Source: CAYPCH01 sp964409165 (GTDB lineage: Bacteria; Bacillota; Clostridia; Acetivibrionales; Acetivibrionaceae). From it: 55,249 nt of DNA. Position numbers and translations under genes: made by a program. The stretch covers positions 1 through 55,249 of the forward strand of contig CAYPCH010000008.1 in NCBI GenBank assembly GCA_964409165.1, written 5' to 3'. Below are positions 44,838-53,389 of the stretch, one piece after another. The notes beneath the pieces were generated by a model that saw only the letters and a program-made list of their open reading frames with translations, made no database searches and was not told where the DNA came from. How positions within the stretch are numbered: position 1 is the first letter of the stretch; every line of letters starts with the position of its first letter.

Positions 44838-44969
44838 CTCAACTTTCCCACAGTATTTATGGGCTCTTTGCCACTAACGTAGCATTGCTCACCGCGGTCA
44901 AAAAGTAAACTTTTTTCCTTAACTTGTGAGCAACCAGAGCCTCAAAATACTATAAGTGGGAAAGTTGAG
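44838..44969 (+). mobile_element. MITE-like element, full copy 2
   Basis: 132 bases, nearly identical to 13421-13553. It has the same terminal repeats CTCAACTTTCCCAC/GTGGGAAAGTTGAG. It is flanked by a perfect 7 base direct repeat TTAATTA (44831-44837 and 44970-44976), as expected of a target-site duplication, though the sequence is AT-rich. Differences from copy 1 are in the central AT palindrome and one base near the right side. It lies 50 bases before the next gene. Confidence 0.82.
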
Positions 44970-45019
44970 TTAATTACATATACTGTAGTGTGTAAATATA
45001 ATGTTATGGAGGTAAAAGG

Positions 45020-47230
45020 ATGAAACGTATCCATTTGTTTAATGGGGTAAGAAGCTTTGTATTTGTTACTGCTCTTTTATTTGTACTATTAGCGGGAGGA
45101 ATTTCTGTAAATGCTGCTACTGCTGATACTAAAGAAGAAACTCCTGAAGTTTTAACCACTGACTTCGTAGATATGACATTTGTAATCGGCAAGAATACTT
45201 ACACATCCAAAACAGCATCAAAGAAAATGGACATAGCCCCTGTTATTGATAATGGCAGAACACTGGTTCCTTTTCGCACAATATTTGAAGAACTTGGATA
45301 TTCCGTGCAATGGGACGATCAAACAAGAAGTGTCAATGCTGTATACAAAGGAAGCATTATTACACTTCAGATAGACAGTGCAACTGCTTATGTTGATAAC
45401 AATCCTGTCACGCTTGATGTTGCGCCAAAGATTGAGAAGTCAAGGACGTTGGTTCCCTTAAGATTTGTAGCAGAGTGTTCGGGTGCTTTTGTTGACTGGG
45501 ACGGAGATGCAAAAAGTATACATATTACCAGAGTAGGCAAATTCAATACGGGTACGGTTTTATTCTATGACAACAAAGGAAAGATACCAAAGGTATACAT
45601 CTACGATGGTGAAAACATTGCTTCGGTATCGCTTGAAGGTAAGGAAATAAAGAATTCCCTTGCTTATAAAGGCGGACTTCTGTTGACGGTTTTCGATAAG
45701 GAGAATGATACAAATAACCTTCTTACATATAGAAACGGAAGTTTCGTAACACTGATTACCAACTTTGAAATAAAGGAAAAGGTTGAATATAATAATAATC
45801 TTCTGTTGCATGGATATGACAGAAGGCAAAAGCTGGACAGTATTTACAGGTTTGACGGTCGCAACATATATCTTGTGGCTGATAATTTTGCGATGGGTAA
45901 TTACGTTATGCTTAATGATAAACTTGTAATCAACAAGTATGATAACTTTAGAAAGTATTCGCTATGTGTATTTGATACAAATTCATGGACTCCCCATGTT
46001 TTGCAGAATGATTTTATAATTAAGGATTCCATGATAGAGGACAATATTCTATTCATGAGTGCAGTGCTTTCATCAGGGAGTATGAAGCCCTTTGCAAGTT
46101 ATGATGGTTCAGTATTCAGAATTATCCATGATAATCTTGAAATTGATTTGGCCAGAACCATTCGGTTTGTTGACAGGAATAATGTAAGCAATATACTTAC
46201 TGTTGCTAAAAAAGACGGAAAGAAAGATTATTTTGTAGTGCTGAGAGATACAGGCTACTACTCTTCAAATTATGATGTTTTTGACCTTTTTCTGCCGGAC
46301 AGTGTATTTGAAGATGTGGATATGAAACCAAGAACAGTTACTGTTTCAGGTATAGTAGACTATAATAACGCAATATATATTTCTCTCAAAGAGACTTACA
46401 GCGTTATTGAGGCGAGAAATTTAGTTGCATTAAGTTCAATTCCTGACTACACCAAGAAAGAAAACACTTTTTCAGGAGATGATGCAGACTACATTTTATT
46501 AGACAATGTTAAGACGATTTATAAAGATTCTACATACATTGATATGTTCCAACAGGGAAGACAAATGTTGATACATTTGCAGAATAAAAATGACAAGGAC
46601 TATGTTTTGTATATTCACAACAATAATGAGGTTTCAGCTGCAAGAGATGTTGTTAAAATTGATAACATACTTGATATAAGAAACAGACTCTTTATAGATG
46701 TTCAGGATATCGACAGGATAACAGACAAAAAAAGGTCAGCTCTCTTGTTCTACAATGCTGACGAATATAATGTCAATTCCCGCATAAGAAATCTTGTAAT
46801 AGGTATGAAAACCAACGTGTGGGAGGAACTCTTCGGTTCTCTTGTTGTGAATGGTGTAGAAGATGACATAAAAAGAAGCAAGGTATACATTTATTCAGAT
46901 GAGTTTAAAGAGTTATTGGGTAATTTCCAGGTTAGCTACTGGGAAAGGATAGGAAACAGGATATTTACATCTGGAAAAGATACCGATTCAAATACCATGT
47001 CGCTTCAGAAAATTGACACAATGACTACACATTTGCTTAAAGACAAGTTTGCAGCAAAAAAGATGGTAAAGGCTCAGGAAGGAAGTTATTACTTTGTATT
47101 CGGAACTGAACAAACTCCTAAAACACCGTATACAAATAAGAATATATTATATATCTTTGATGAAAGTACAGGAAAATTTGTTGATATGGTTGTGGATATA
47201 CAACTGACAGATATGCTTGTTATAGACTGA
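45020..47230 (+). CDS. Secreted protein with stalk (copper amine oxidase N-terminal) domain
   Basis: 736 residues. A signal peptide ends near GISVNAATA. Residues about 53-175 hold a CuAO N-terminal/stalk domain pair, with the repeated RTLVPFRTIFEELGYSVQWD and RTLVPLRFVAECSGAFVDWD motifs. The remaining 560 residues are rich in short beta segments (FDGRNIYLV, YDGSVFRII, YNNAIYISL) that look like a beta-propeller; I do not recognise a named family. Probably cell-surface, non-catalytic for copper since the enzyme domain is missing. RBS GGAGG at good spacing. Confidence 0.85.
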   Translation: MKRIHLFNGVRSFVFVTALLFVLLAGGISVNAATADTKEETPEVLTTDFVDMTFVIGKNTYTSKTASKKMDIAPVIDNGRTLVPFRTIFEELGYSVQWDDQTRSVNAVYKGSIITLQIDSATAYVDNNPVTLDVAPKIEKSRTLVPLRFVAECSGAFVDWDGDAKSIHITRVGKFNTGTVLFYDNKGKIPKVYIYDGENIASVSLEGKEIKNSLAYKGGLLLTVFDKENDTNNLLTYRNGSFVTLITNFEIKEKVEYNNNLLLHGYDRRQKLDSIYRFDGRNIYLVADNFAMGNYVMLNDKLVINKYDNFRKYSLCVFDTNSWTPHVLQNDFIIKDSMIEDNILFMSAVLSSGSMKPFASYDGSVFRIIHDNLEIDLARTIRFVDRNNVSNILTVAKKDGKKDYFVVLRDTGYYSSNYDVFDLFLPDSVFEDVDMKPRTVTVSGIVDYNNAIYISLKETYSVIEARNLVALSSIPDYTKKENTFSGDDADYILLDNVKTIYKDSTYIDMFQQGRQMLIHLQNKNDKDYVLYIHNNNEVSAARDVVKIDNILDIRNRLFIDVQDIDRITDKKRSALLFYNADEYNVNSRIRNLVIGMKTNVWEELFGSLVVNGVEDDIKRSKVYIYSDEFKELLGNFQVSYWERIGNRIFTSGKDTDSNTMSLQKIDTMTTHLLKDKFAAKKMVKAQEGSYYFVFGTEQTPKTPYTNKNILYIFDESTGKFVDMVVDIQLTDMLVID

Positions 47231-47254
47231 TAAACATATCAGAGACAAAAAAAC

Positions 47255-47305
47255 AAAAGGACTGCTGAACAGCATGAGATATGGCTGTAACAGTCCTTTT
47301 TTTTT
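47255..47305 (+). terminator. Strong Rho-independent terminator
   Basis: AAAAGGACTG (47255-47264) and CAGTCCTTTT (47291-47300), with inner ACAGC/GCTGT, followed by a T run to 47305. It lies 24 bases after the stalk-domain gene. Confidence 0.9.
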
Positions 47306-47414
47306 AGATAATTTGGTTTTTGTGGAATTTGCTGAAAATGTGTTATAATTAAAAAGTTAGTTTTATAAGGCATATTGACAATGCCAAATTCTATATTATA
47401 GGAGTCGAGTGTAT

Positions 47415-48629
47415 ATGCGAAAAATGAAATGGCTTGGTTTTTTAGTTTTGGCTGTAGCAATAATTATTGGAAGTATATTTATTATCAAGTATATTTCTGA
47501 CGACCACGAAAGTTTGACTGTAAGTGCGATAACCCAACCTCCTGATAACGCTGTAGGCAACAGTGTTTATTCTCCTGTTACTCCAGAGGCAAAAACATTG
47601 GAGTCATCCTCTCCAAAGGTGGAAAATAAAACTTTTAGAATAACAGCTGTTGGAGATATACTCTTAGGAAGAGGTGTTGGCAGCAGGCTTAAAAGTGGAC
47701 AGAAAGACTTTAAATATCCATTTGTGGAGGTTGCAGATATTCTTAAAAAAGGAGACATCGTGTTTGGCAATCTCGAAGAGCCCATAACTTCAAGTACCCA
47801 TTCTTTATTGGGTATAAGCCAGGGAGGGAAATATGTTCTCAAAAACGATGTTGAGGCTATTGAGGGACTGAATTACGCAGGATTCAACCTTTTCAATCTG
47901 GCAAACAATCATATACTTGATTATTATGAACAAGGACTGCTAGACACAATGTCAATATTGGACGAGCATGGCATTGCCTATTCCGGTGCAGGCAGAAATA
48001 TTGATGAAGCAAGAAAGCCAGCAGTAGTTGAAAGGAAAAATACCAAAGTCGGAATGCTTGCATATACTGATATGGCTGAAGTTACCTACAAGGGAAATCC
48101 GCCTCTGATGTTTATAGCAGGAAAAGATAAATTCGGCGTTGCCAAGAGACCTCTTGAGTTTGATGAAGCCTTAAAACGCGACATCGAAGCAATAAGGGAT
48201 GAAGTTGATATATTGATTGTTTCACTCCATTGGGGTGTTGAAGAAAGTTTTGAAGTTCTGCCGCAACAGAGAAAGTTTGCATATGATCTATTGGACAACG
48301 GTGTAGATATAATTTTAGGGCATCATCCCCATCAGTTCCACGGGATTGAGATATATAAAGGCAAGCCGATTTTTTACAGCTTGGGAAATTTTATTTTTGA
48401 CCAGAATGACCCGGAAAACCAGGAAGCTTTTATAATACACATGAACTACAACAATTGTAAACTTACTGATATTGAGGCTATTCCCGTAAGAACTGTTGGT
48501 AAAACGCAGATAGTCGTGCAGAAAGGTGAAGAAGCAAAAGCTATTCTTGATAGAGAAGTTAAACTTTGCAAGGAATTGGACACTGAGTGTATAATTGAAG
48601 AAGATAAATTGTTTTTTGAACTTAATTAA
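47415..48629 (+). CDS. CapA family (poly-gamma-glutamate type) metallophosphoesterase-like protein
   Basis: 404 residues from ATG 47415; AGGAG lies 10 bases upstream. An N-terminal membrane anchor (about 5-26) and a Ser/Pro-rich linker precede the CapA domain, with VGDILLGRGV, NLEEPIT, LANNHILDYYEQG, LHWGVEE and GHHPHQFHGIEIY motifs, all metal-site regions. CapA/PgsA-like proteins occur in poly-gamma-glutamate operons, but no capB or capC is near, so its substrate is unknown. Confidence 0.9.
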   Translation: MRKMKWLGFLVLAVAIIIGSIFIIKYISDDHESLTVSAITQPPDNAVGNSVYSPVTPEAKTLESSSPKVENKTFRITAVGDILLGRGVGSRLKSGQKDFKYPFVEVADILKKGDIVFGNLEEPITSSTHSLLGISQGGKYVLKNDVEAIEGLNYAGFNLFNLANNHILDYYEQGLLDTMSILDEHGIAYSGAGRNIDEARKPAVVERKNTKVGMLAYTDMAEVTYKGNPPLMFIAGKDKFGVAKRPLEFDEALKRDIEAIRDEVDILIVSLHWGVEESFEVLPQQRKFAYDLLDNGVDIILGHHPHQFHGIEIYKGKPIFYSLGNFIFDQNDPENQEAFIIHMNYNNCKLTDIEAIPVRTVGKTQIVVQKGEEAKAILDREVKLCKELDTECIIEEDKLFFELN

Positions 48630-48655
48630 TAAAGGATTTATATAATAACACATGT

Positions 48656-48696
48656 AAAAAGGAATTTCATTGCTCTTTTCAAGGGAATTCCTTTTT
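48656..48696 (+). terminator. Rho-independent terminator after the CapA gene
   Basis: AAAAAGGAATT (48656-48666) and AATTCCTTTTT (48686-48696) form an 11 bp stem ending in T. It lies 27 bases after the stop and could work in both directions. Confidence 0.85.
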
Positions 48697-48789
48697 ATAT
48701 TATATAGAAAGAGATAAAGATTTTACATCTAAAATTTTATTCTTTGGCTTTTCCGGAAATGCTGAATTTTTAAATGGTTAATTTGGATA

Positions 48790-48818
48790 TTGTTCAAAAA
48801 GTGGGGTAAATATATAAT
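48790..48818 (+). promoter_or_regulatory. Sigma-A promoter for pflBA
   Basis: TTGTTC (48790-48795), 17 base spacer, TATAAT (48813-48818). The transcript would begin near 48825, which rules out an in-frame ATG at 48790 as the pflB start and gives a leader of only about 20 bases. Confidence 0.75.
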
Positions 48819-48846
48819 GATACTTTATCAGAAAGGTGTTGTGAGT

Positions 48847-51075
48847 ATGGACGTATGGCGCGGATTTAATAAAGGTAACTGGTGTTCTGAAATTGATGTA
48901 AGAAATTTTATAAATCAGAACTGTACACCTTATGAAGGTGACGAAGGTTTTCTTTGCGGACCTGCTGATTCTACAGTGAAACTTTGGGACAGGCTAAAGG
49001 AGTCTCTTGAAGAGGAAAGGAAAAACGAAGGCGTTCTGGATATTGATACTAAAACCATTTCCACAATTGATTCCCATAAGCCGGGATATATAGACAGGGA
49101 TATTGAGAAGGTAGTGGGGCTTCAGACGGATAGTCCGCTTAAAAGAGCAATAATGCCTTTTGGTGGCATAAGAATGGTTATAAAAGGTGCTGAAGCCTAT
49201 GGTAAGAAAATCGACCCTAGTGTTGTAGAGATATTTACAAAATACAGGAAAACGCATAATGAAGGTGTATATGATGTTTACACGCCTGAAATGAGAAGGG
49301 CTAAAAAGGCAGGTATAATAACAGGACTTCCTGATGCTTATGGAAGAGGACGTATAATAGGAGACTATCGAAGAGTTCCTTTATATGGAGTGGACAGACT
49401 TATAAAGGAAAAAGAATATGAGATGGTAAATCTGGAGTTTGACTATATAGACTATGAAACGGCGAGGAATCGGGAAGAAATAAGGGAACAGATAAAAGCA
49501 CTTAAACTTCTAAAGGAGATGGCCGGAAGTTACGGTTTTGATATTTCAGACCCGGCTAAAACTGCCAAAGAGGCGGTGCAGTGGCTGTATTTTGCATATC
49601 TTGCCGCAGTGAAAGAGCAAAATGGAGCAGCCATGAGTCTTGGTAGAGTATCGACATTTCTGGATATTTACATTGAAAGAGACTTGAAGGAAGGAACGCT
49701 TAACGAAGAGGGAGCGCAGGAGTTAATTGATCAGCTTGTTATAAAACTTAGAATGGTAAGGTTTTTAAGGACTCCTGAGTATGAAAAACTTTTCAGTGGT
49801 GATCCAACTTGGGTGACTGAGTGTATAGGAGGTATGTCACTAGATGGAAGGACGCTGGTGACGAAATCTTCCTTCCGGATATTGAATACCCTTTTCAATC
49901 TGGGTCCTGCTCCTGAACCTAACCTTACAGTATTATGGTCGGTGCACCTTCCAGAAGCTTTCAAAAAGTTTTGTGCAAAGGTATCCATCCATACCAGCTC
50001 AATTCAGTATGAAAGCGATGACATAATGAGGCATTATTGGGGTGACGACTATGGAATTGCATGTTGTGTATCAGCAATGAGGCTTGGTAAGCAAATGCAG
50101 TTTTTCGGAGCGCGGTGTAATCTTGCAAAAGCTTTACTTTATGCTATAAACGGCGGAAGAGATGAAATGATGGGGAATCAGGTTGCGCCATTATTTTCGG
50201 CGGTAGATACGGAGTATCTTGATTATGATGATGTGATGAAGCGCTTTGATATGGTATTGGACTGGGTAGCACGACTGTATATGAATACCCTTAATGTAAT
50301 TCACTATATGCACGACAAGTATGCCTATGAAAGACTTCAAATGGCATTGCACGACAGAGAAGTTTTAAGAACCATGGCATGCGGTATTGCGGGTTTGTCG
50401 GTGGTTGCCGATTCCCTCAGTGCTATAAAATACGCAAGGGTAAAAGCGATAAGAGATGAAAACAATATTGTTGTAGACTATGAAGTTGATGGGGACTACC
50501 CTAAATACGGAAATAATGATGAGAGGGCGGATTCTATTGCAATTAATGTAATTAAGACATTTATGGATAAACTCCGGAAGCAGAGGACATACAGGCATTC
50601 CATGCCTACCCTCTCAATTCTGACAATCACATCAAATGTGGTATACGGTGAAAAGACAGGAAATACCCCGGATGGCAGAAAAAAAGGAGAACCCCTTGCT
50701 CCTGGTGCAAACCCCATGCATGGAAGGGATACAAACGGTGCATTGGCTGTTTTGAACAGTATTGCAAAACTTCCTTATGAGTATGCACAAGACGGCATAT
50801 CCTATACATTTTCAATTATCCCTAAGGCTCTTGGAAGGGATGAGGATGTAAGGGTAAATAATTTGAAAGCGTTGCTTGACGGTTACTTCAAGCAGGGAGG
50901 TCATCACATAAATATAAACGTGTTTGAGAAGGAAACTCTTTTAGATGCAATGGAACATCCTGAGAAGTATCCTCAACTGACCATAAGGGTTTCAGGTTAT
51001 GCCGTAAACTTTATCAAACTGACACGAGAGCAACAGCTTGATGTTATAAACAGGACTATCCATGAGAAGATATAA
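48847..51075 (+). CDS. pflB: Pyruvate formate-lyase (formate C-acetyltransferase)
   Basis: 742 residues, exactly typical. The start ATG 48847 follows AAAGGTG and lies downstream of the promoter. The adjacent catalytic cysteines are C406-C407 in GIACCVSAM, and the glycyl radical site is G717 in RVSGYAV. It cleaves pyruvate with CoA to acetyl-CoA and formate under anaerobic conditions. pflA follows 20 bases later and activates it. Acetyl-CoA feeds AdhE encoded nearby. Confidence 0.98.
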   Translation: MDVWRGFNKGNWCSEIDVRNFINQNCTPYEGDEGFLCGPADSTVKLWDRLKESLEEERKNEGVLDIDTKTISTIDSHKPGYIDRDIEKVVGLQTDSPLKRAIMPFGGIRMVIKGAEAYGKKIDPSVVEIFTKYRKTHNEGVYDVYTPEMRRAKKAGIITGLPDAYGRGRIIGDYRRVPLYGVDRLIKEKEYEMVNLEFDYIDYETARNREEIREQIKALKLLKEMAGSYGFDISDPAKTAKEAVQWLYFAYLAAVKEQNGAAMSLGRVSTFLDIYIERDLKEGTLNEEGAQELIDQLVIKLRMVRFLRTPEYEKLFSGDPTWVTECIGGMSLDGRTLVTKSSFRILNTLFNLGPAPEPNLTVLWSVHLPEAFKKFCAKVSIHTSSIQYESDDIMRHYWGDDYGIACCVSAMRLGKQMQFFGARCNLAKALLYAINGGRDEMMGNQVAPLFSAVDTEYLDYDDVMKRFDMVLDWVARLYMNTLNVIHYMHDKYAYERLQMALHDREVLRTMACGIAGLSVVADSLSAIKYARVKAIRDENNIVVDYEVDGDYPKYGNNDERADSIAINVIKTFMDKLRKQRTYRHSMPTLSILTITSNVVYGEKTGNTPDGRKKGEPLAPGANPMHGRDTNGALAVLNSIAKLPYEYAQDGISYTFSIIPKALGRDEDVRVNNLKALLDGYFKQGGHHININVFEKETLLDAMEHPEKYPQLTIRVSGYAVNFIKLTREQQLDVINRTIHEKI

Positions 51076-51095
51076 ACATAAAGGGGGGGACATAA

Positions 51096-51815
51096 ATGTC
51101 GGTAAAAGGTAGGATACATTCTTTTGAATCATTCGGCACACTTGACGGACCGGGGATAAGATTTGTTGTTTTTATGCAGGGCTGTCCTTTAAGGTGCTTA
51201 TACTGCCATAACAGGGATACATGGGATGTAAAAGGCGGAACGGAGTATACACCGGAGGATGTTATCGATAAGCTGAAAAAATATATTGAATATATAAAGT
51301 TCTCAGGAGGGGGGATAACCGTTACAGGTGGAGAGCCTACACTTCAGGCAGAGTTTGTATATGAGGTGTTCAAACAGGCAAAAGAATTGAATATACACAC
51401 AGCTTTGGATACCAGCGGATTTGTTGAAATTGAAAAGGTGAAGAAACTTCTTGATTGCACCGATCTGGTACTGCTTGATATTAAGCATGCAGTGGAGGGA
51501 AAACATAGGGAAATTACAGGTGTGGGCAACGAGAAAATTAAGACCTTCGCGCAGTACTTATCCAGCAAAGGTATACTAATATGGATAAGGTATGTTCTGA
51601 TTCCAGGTCTTACGGATGATGACAAGGACCTATATGCTGCATCAGAATTTATAAAGGAGCTTAAAACTGTTGAAAAAGTTGAAGTGCTTCCGTACCATAG
51701 TATGGGATTGTATAAATGGGAAGAACTGGGCGAGAAATATGAACTTGAAGGATTAAGAGAACCTACTGCACAGGAAGTAAAAAAAGCACATCAAATTCTT
51801 GCACCTCTTCTTTAG
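51096..51815 (+). CDS. pflA: Pyruvate formate-lyase activating enzyme
   Basis: 239 residues, a radical SAM enzyme with the CxxxCxxC cluster in GCPLRCLYCHN, the GGE-type motif in TGGEPTLQ and the DTSGF strand. It creates the glycyl radical on PflB with SAM and a [4Fe-4S] cluster. RBS AAGGGGGGG precedes the ATG. It is co-transcribed with pflB. The stop overlaps the first of a series of hairpins. Confidence 0.97.
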   Translation: MSVKGRIHSFESFGTLDGPGIRFVVFMQGCPLRCLYCHNRDTWDVKGGTEYTPEDVIDKLKKYIEYIKFSGGGITVTGGEPTLQAEFVYEVFKQAKELNIHTALDTSGFVEIEKVKKLLDCTDLVLLDIKHAVEGKHREITGVGNEKIKTFAQYLSSKGILIWIRYVLIPGLTDDDKDLYAASEFIKELKTVEKVEVLPYHSMGLYKWEELGEKYELEGLREPTAQEVKKAHQILAPLL

Positions 51816-52013
51816 AAGCCAGTGCTTCGAGAACTAACAAAACTGAATATCCATCGAGGGTACGGGAGTTTTGCCTCTTTCATTTCATTCCAAGAGGCCT
51901 AATAAAATTGAGTACCCATCGAGGATACTCAATTTTGCCTCTTTCATTTCATTCCAAGAGGCCTAAACAAAGCTAAAGGGGCGAAGATGAATTTCTCTTT
52001 TCCCCCTTAGCTT
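51815..52013 (+). repeat. Tandem hairpin units downstream of pflA
   Basis: GAAGC/GCTTC (51815-51828) is followed by two direct repeats, 51839-51900 and 51904-51964. Each unit has an A/T-rich first hairpin (AAAATTGAGTA/TACTCAATTTT at 51904-51936 in unit 2, weaker in unit 1) and a second hairpin GCCTCTT/AAGAGGC. About 33 bases at the end of each unit are identical. A further stem AAGCTAAAGGGG/CCCCCTTAGCTT (51970-52013) follows. No gene lies in 51816-52174. May serve as terminators or a stable 3' RNA. Confidence 0.75.
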
Positions 52014-52174
52014 TCTTCATACTGCAATTTTTCATTTAACATTTGTTGCTTGCCTCAATTCTGTTACTGTGTTTTCTTTTCCTTCCACATTGGAATCAAC
52101 CCTTTTCTATTCTTTGCTTTTTCTTGTGTAACTACTATATAGATACCAACATAAATCGGGTTTAAAAAAAAGGT

Positions 52175-52783
52175 TTATAAATTTTTATTTATTGTTAATC
52201 GGGGGCGTACTTGTTTACGTTTTTTTAACTTTACAAAAGTATGCAGTTCCAGGTCAAGCTTGTCAAATACTCCGGTAAAAATCCTTGAAGTATATTCTGC
52301 ATCAGTCAAAGCTCTATGAAGGTCTTCGCCTATTTTTATCCCGCAAAACTTAAGAGCGTTTTCAAGACTTAACCTTTGCCCCTGGGGCAGATCATTTATG
52401 GATGAAAACTGTTTTTGAAGATCAATATTTTTATTAAGCCAATTAGTGTTGATCCTATTATATTTGCAGTTTTGGAACAGATGATGTATGTCATCATGCC
52501 CCCAGCTGACCAGAAGATAGTCTTCACCTATCCAATTTCTGAAACGTTTAATTATATCCTTGAAGCAGTCTGCGTTATTGATGTGTTCCTGAGAAATATT
52601 TGTTTTCTTCCTGACAACGGGAAAAAGCTTTTTGAAATGCCGGGGTTTTACAAAGGACTGAAAAGTATCTTCAACCTCTAGACCGTTGTTAATCTTAATT
52701 GCCCCTATTTCAATAATTTCATTAGGAACATTACTTTTAAAGGGTTTGCTGTTAAGCTCCAAATCGTATACAATATATTTCAT
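52175..52783 (-). CDS. DEDDh 3'-5' exonuclease (DnaQ/KapD-like)
   Basis: 202 residues. Exo I is D7-x-E9 (YDLELN), Exo II is in the SWGHDD region (D97/D98), and Exo III is H156 with D161 (HRALTDAEYT), so all four acidic ligands and the histidine are present. It resembles KapD/sporulation-inhibitor type exonucleases and not a polymerase proofreading subunit. Substrate is unknown. The C-terminal tail is basic (LKKRKQVRPRL). RBS GAAGAG. Downstream bases 52014-52174 show nothing definite. Confidence 0.85.
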   Translation of the reverse strand: MKYIVYDLELNSKPFKSNVPNEIIEIGAIKINNGLEVEDTFQSFVKPRHFKKLFPVVRKKTNISQEHINNADCFKDIIKRFRNWIGEDYLLVSWGHDDIHHLFQNCKYNRINTNWLNKNIDLQKQFSSINDLPQGQRLSLENALKFCGIKIGEDLHRALTDAEYTSRIFTGVFDKLDLELHTFVKLKKRKQVRPRLTINKNL

Positions 52784-53028
52784 GCAAGTCTCTTCTTTCT
52801 CATTTTTTTGTTATATTTTATATTTATTCAGTATAAATTCAAATACTATAAAGTTCTAAAATTAATCATTAATTATCCTATGTATAATCATTTCGGCAAT
52901 ATAAATAAACTACAACTCTTATTATATTATCACACAAAAGGTAGTAATATATATATTGAATACTAAAAAAACAGTGGTAATTGATAAAGTTGATTTAGTA
53001 TTGACTGAAACAGTAATAACAATGGAAA

Positions 53029-53070
53029 AATAAAAGAGACTGAAATCTTACGAGTATATAAATCAGTCTC
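53029..53070 (-). terminator. Terminator of the oadB-small subunit unit
   Basis: On the minus strand GAGACTGA and TCAGTCTC (arms at 53063-53070 and 53036-53043) pair perfectly and are followed by TTTTATTTTT. The 240 bases from here to the exonuclease start hold no gene that I can see; a weak TTGCCG-N16-GATAAT may serve the exonuclease. Confidence 0.8.
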
Positions 53071-53101
53071 AATTTAAGCTGTTATCAACTAATGAAAAAT
53101 A

Positions 53102-53236
53102 TTATTTTTTTTGCGCGAATTTGTTAGCGGTATAAACCATAAGTTTTGTAACCACATAGAACAGTATTAAAACGCTAAACACGCCTATTAGTCCGTAAAG
53201 TGCGACTTCAAGACCTTGCTGATATTTTAATTCCAT
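53102..53236 (-). CDS. OadG-like small transporter subunit (44 residues)
   Basis: A short gene: the peptide begins MELKYQQGLEVALYGLIGVF and ends NKFAQKK. The pattern is a short N terminus, one membrane segment (about 12-31) and a basic tail, like the membrane part of OadG/gamma subunits. GAGGTGA lies before the ATG. It follows oadB on the same strand and precedes a clear terminator. The hydrophilic biotin-carrier region of a full OadG is absent. I infer that it pairs with the beta subunit encoded just upstream. Confidence 0.75.
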   Translation of the reverse strand: MELKYQQGLEVALYGLIGVFSVLILFYVVTKLMVYTANKFAQKK

Positions 53237-53389
53237 TATATATCACCTCTATTTCATACTGCAGCATAAAGCTGTAATTAAAGTTGTAATACCTGCTTAT
53301 TGTAAGCAGCGGAACAATCGTTTTCTCAAAAGTTTGTCAGGTTGACAATATATTCAATAAGATTTTATGTACTCAATTGTTTAATCGGT

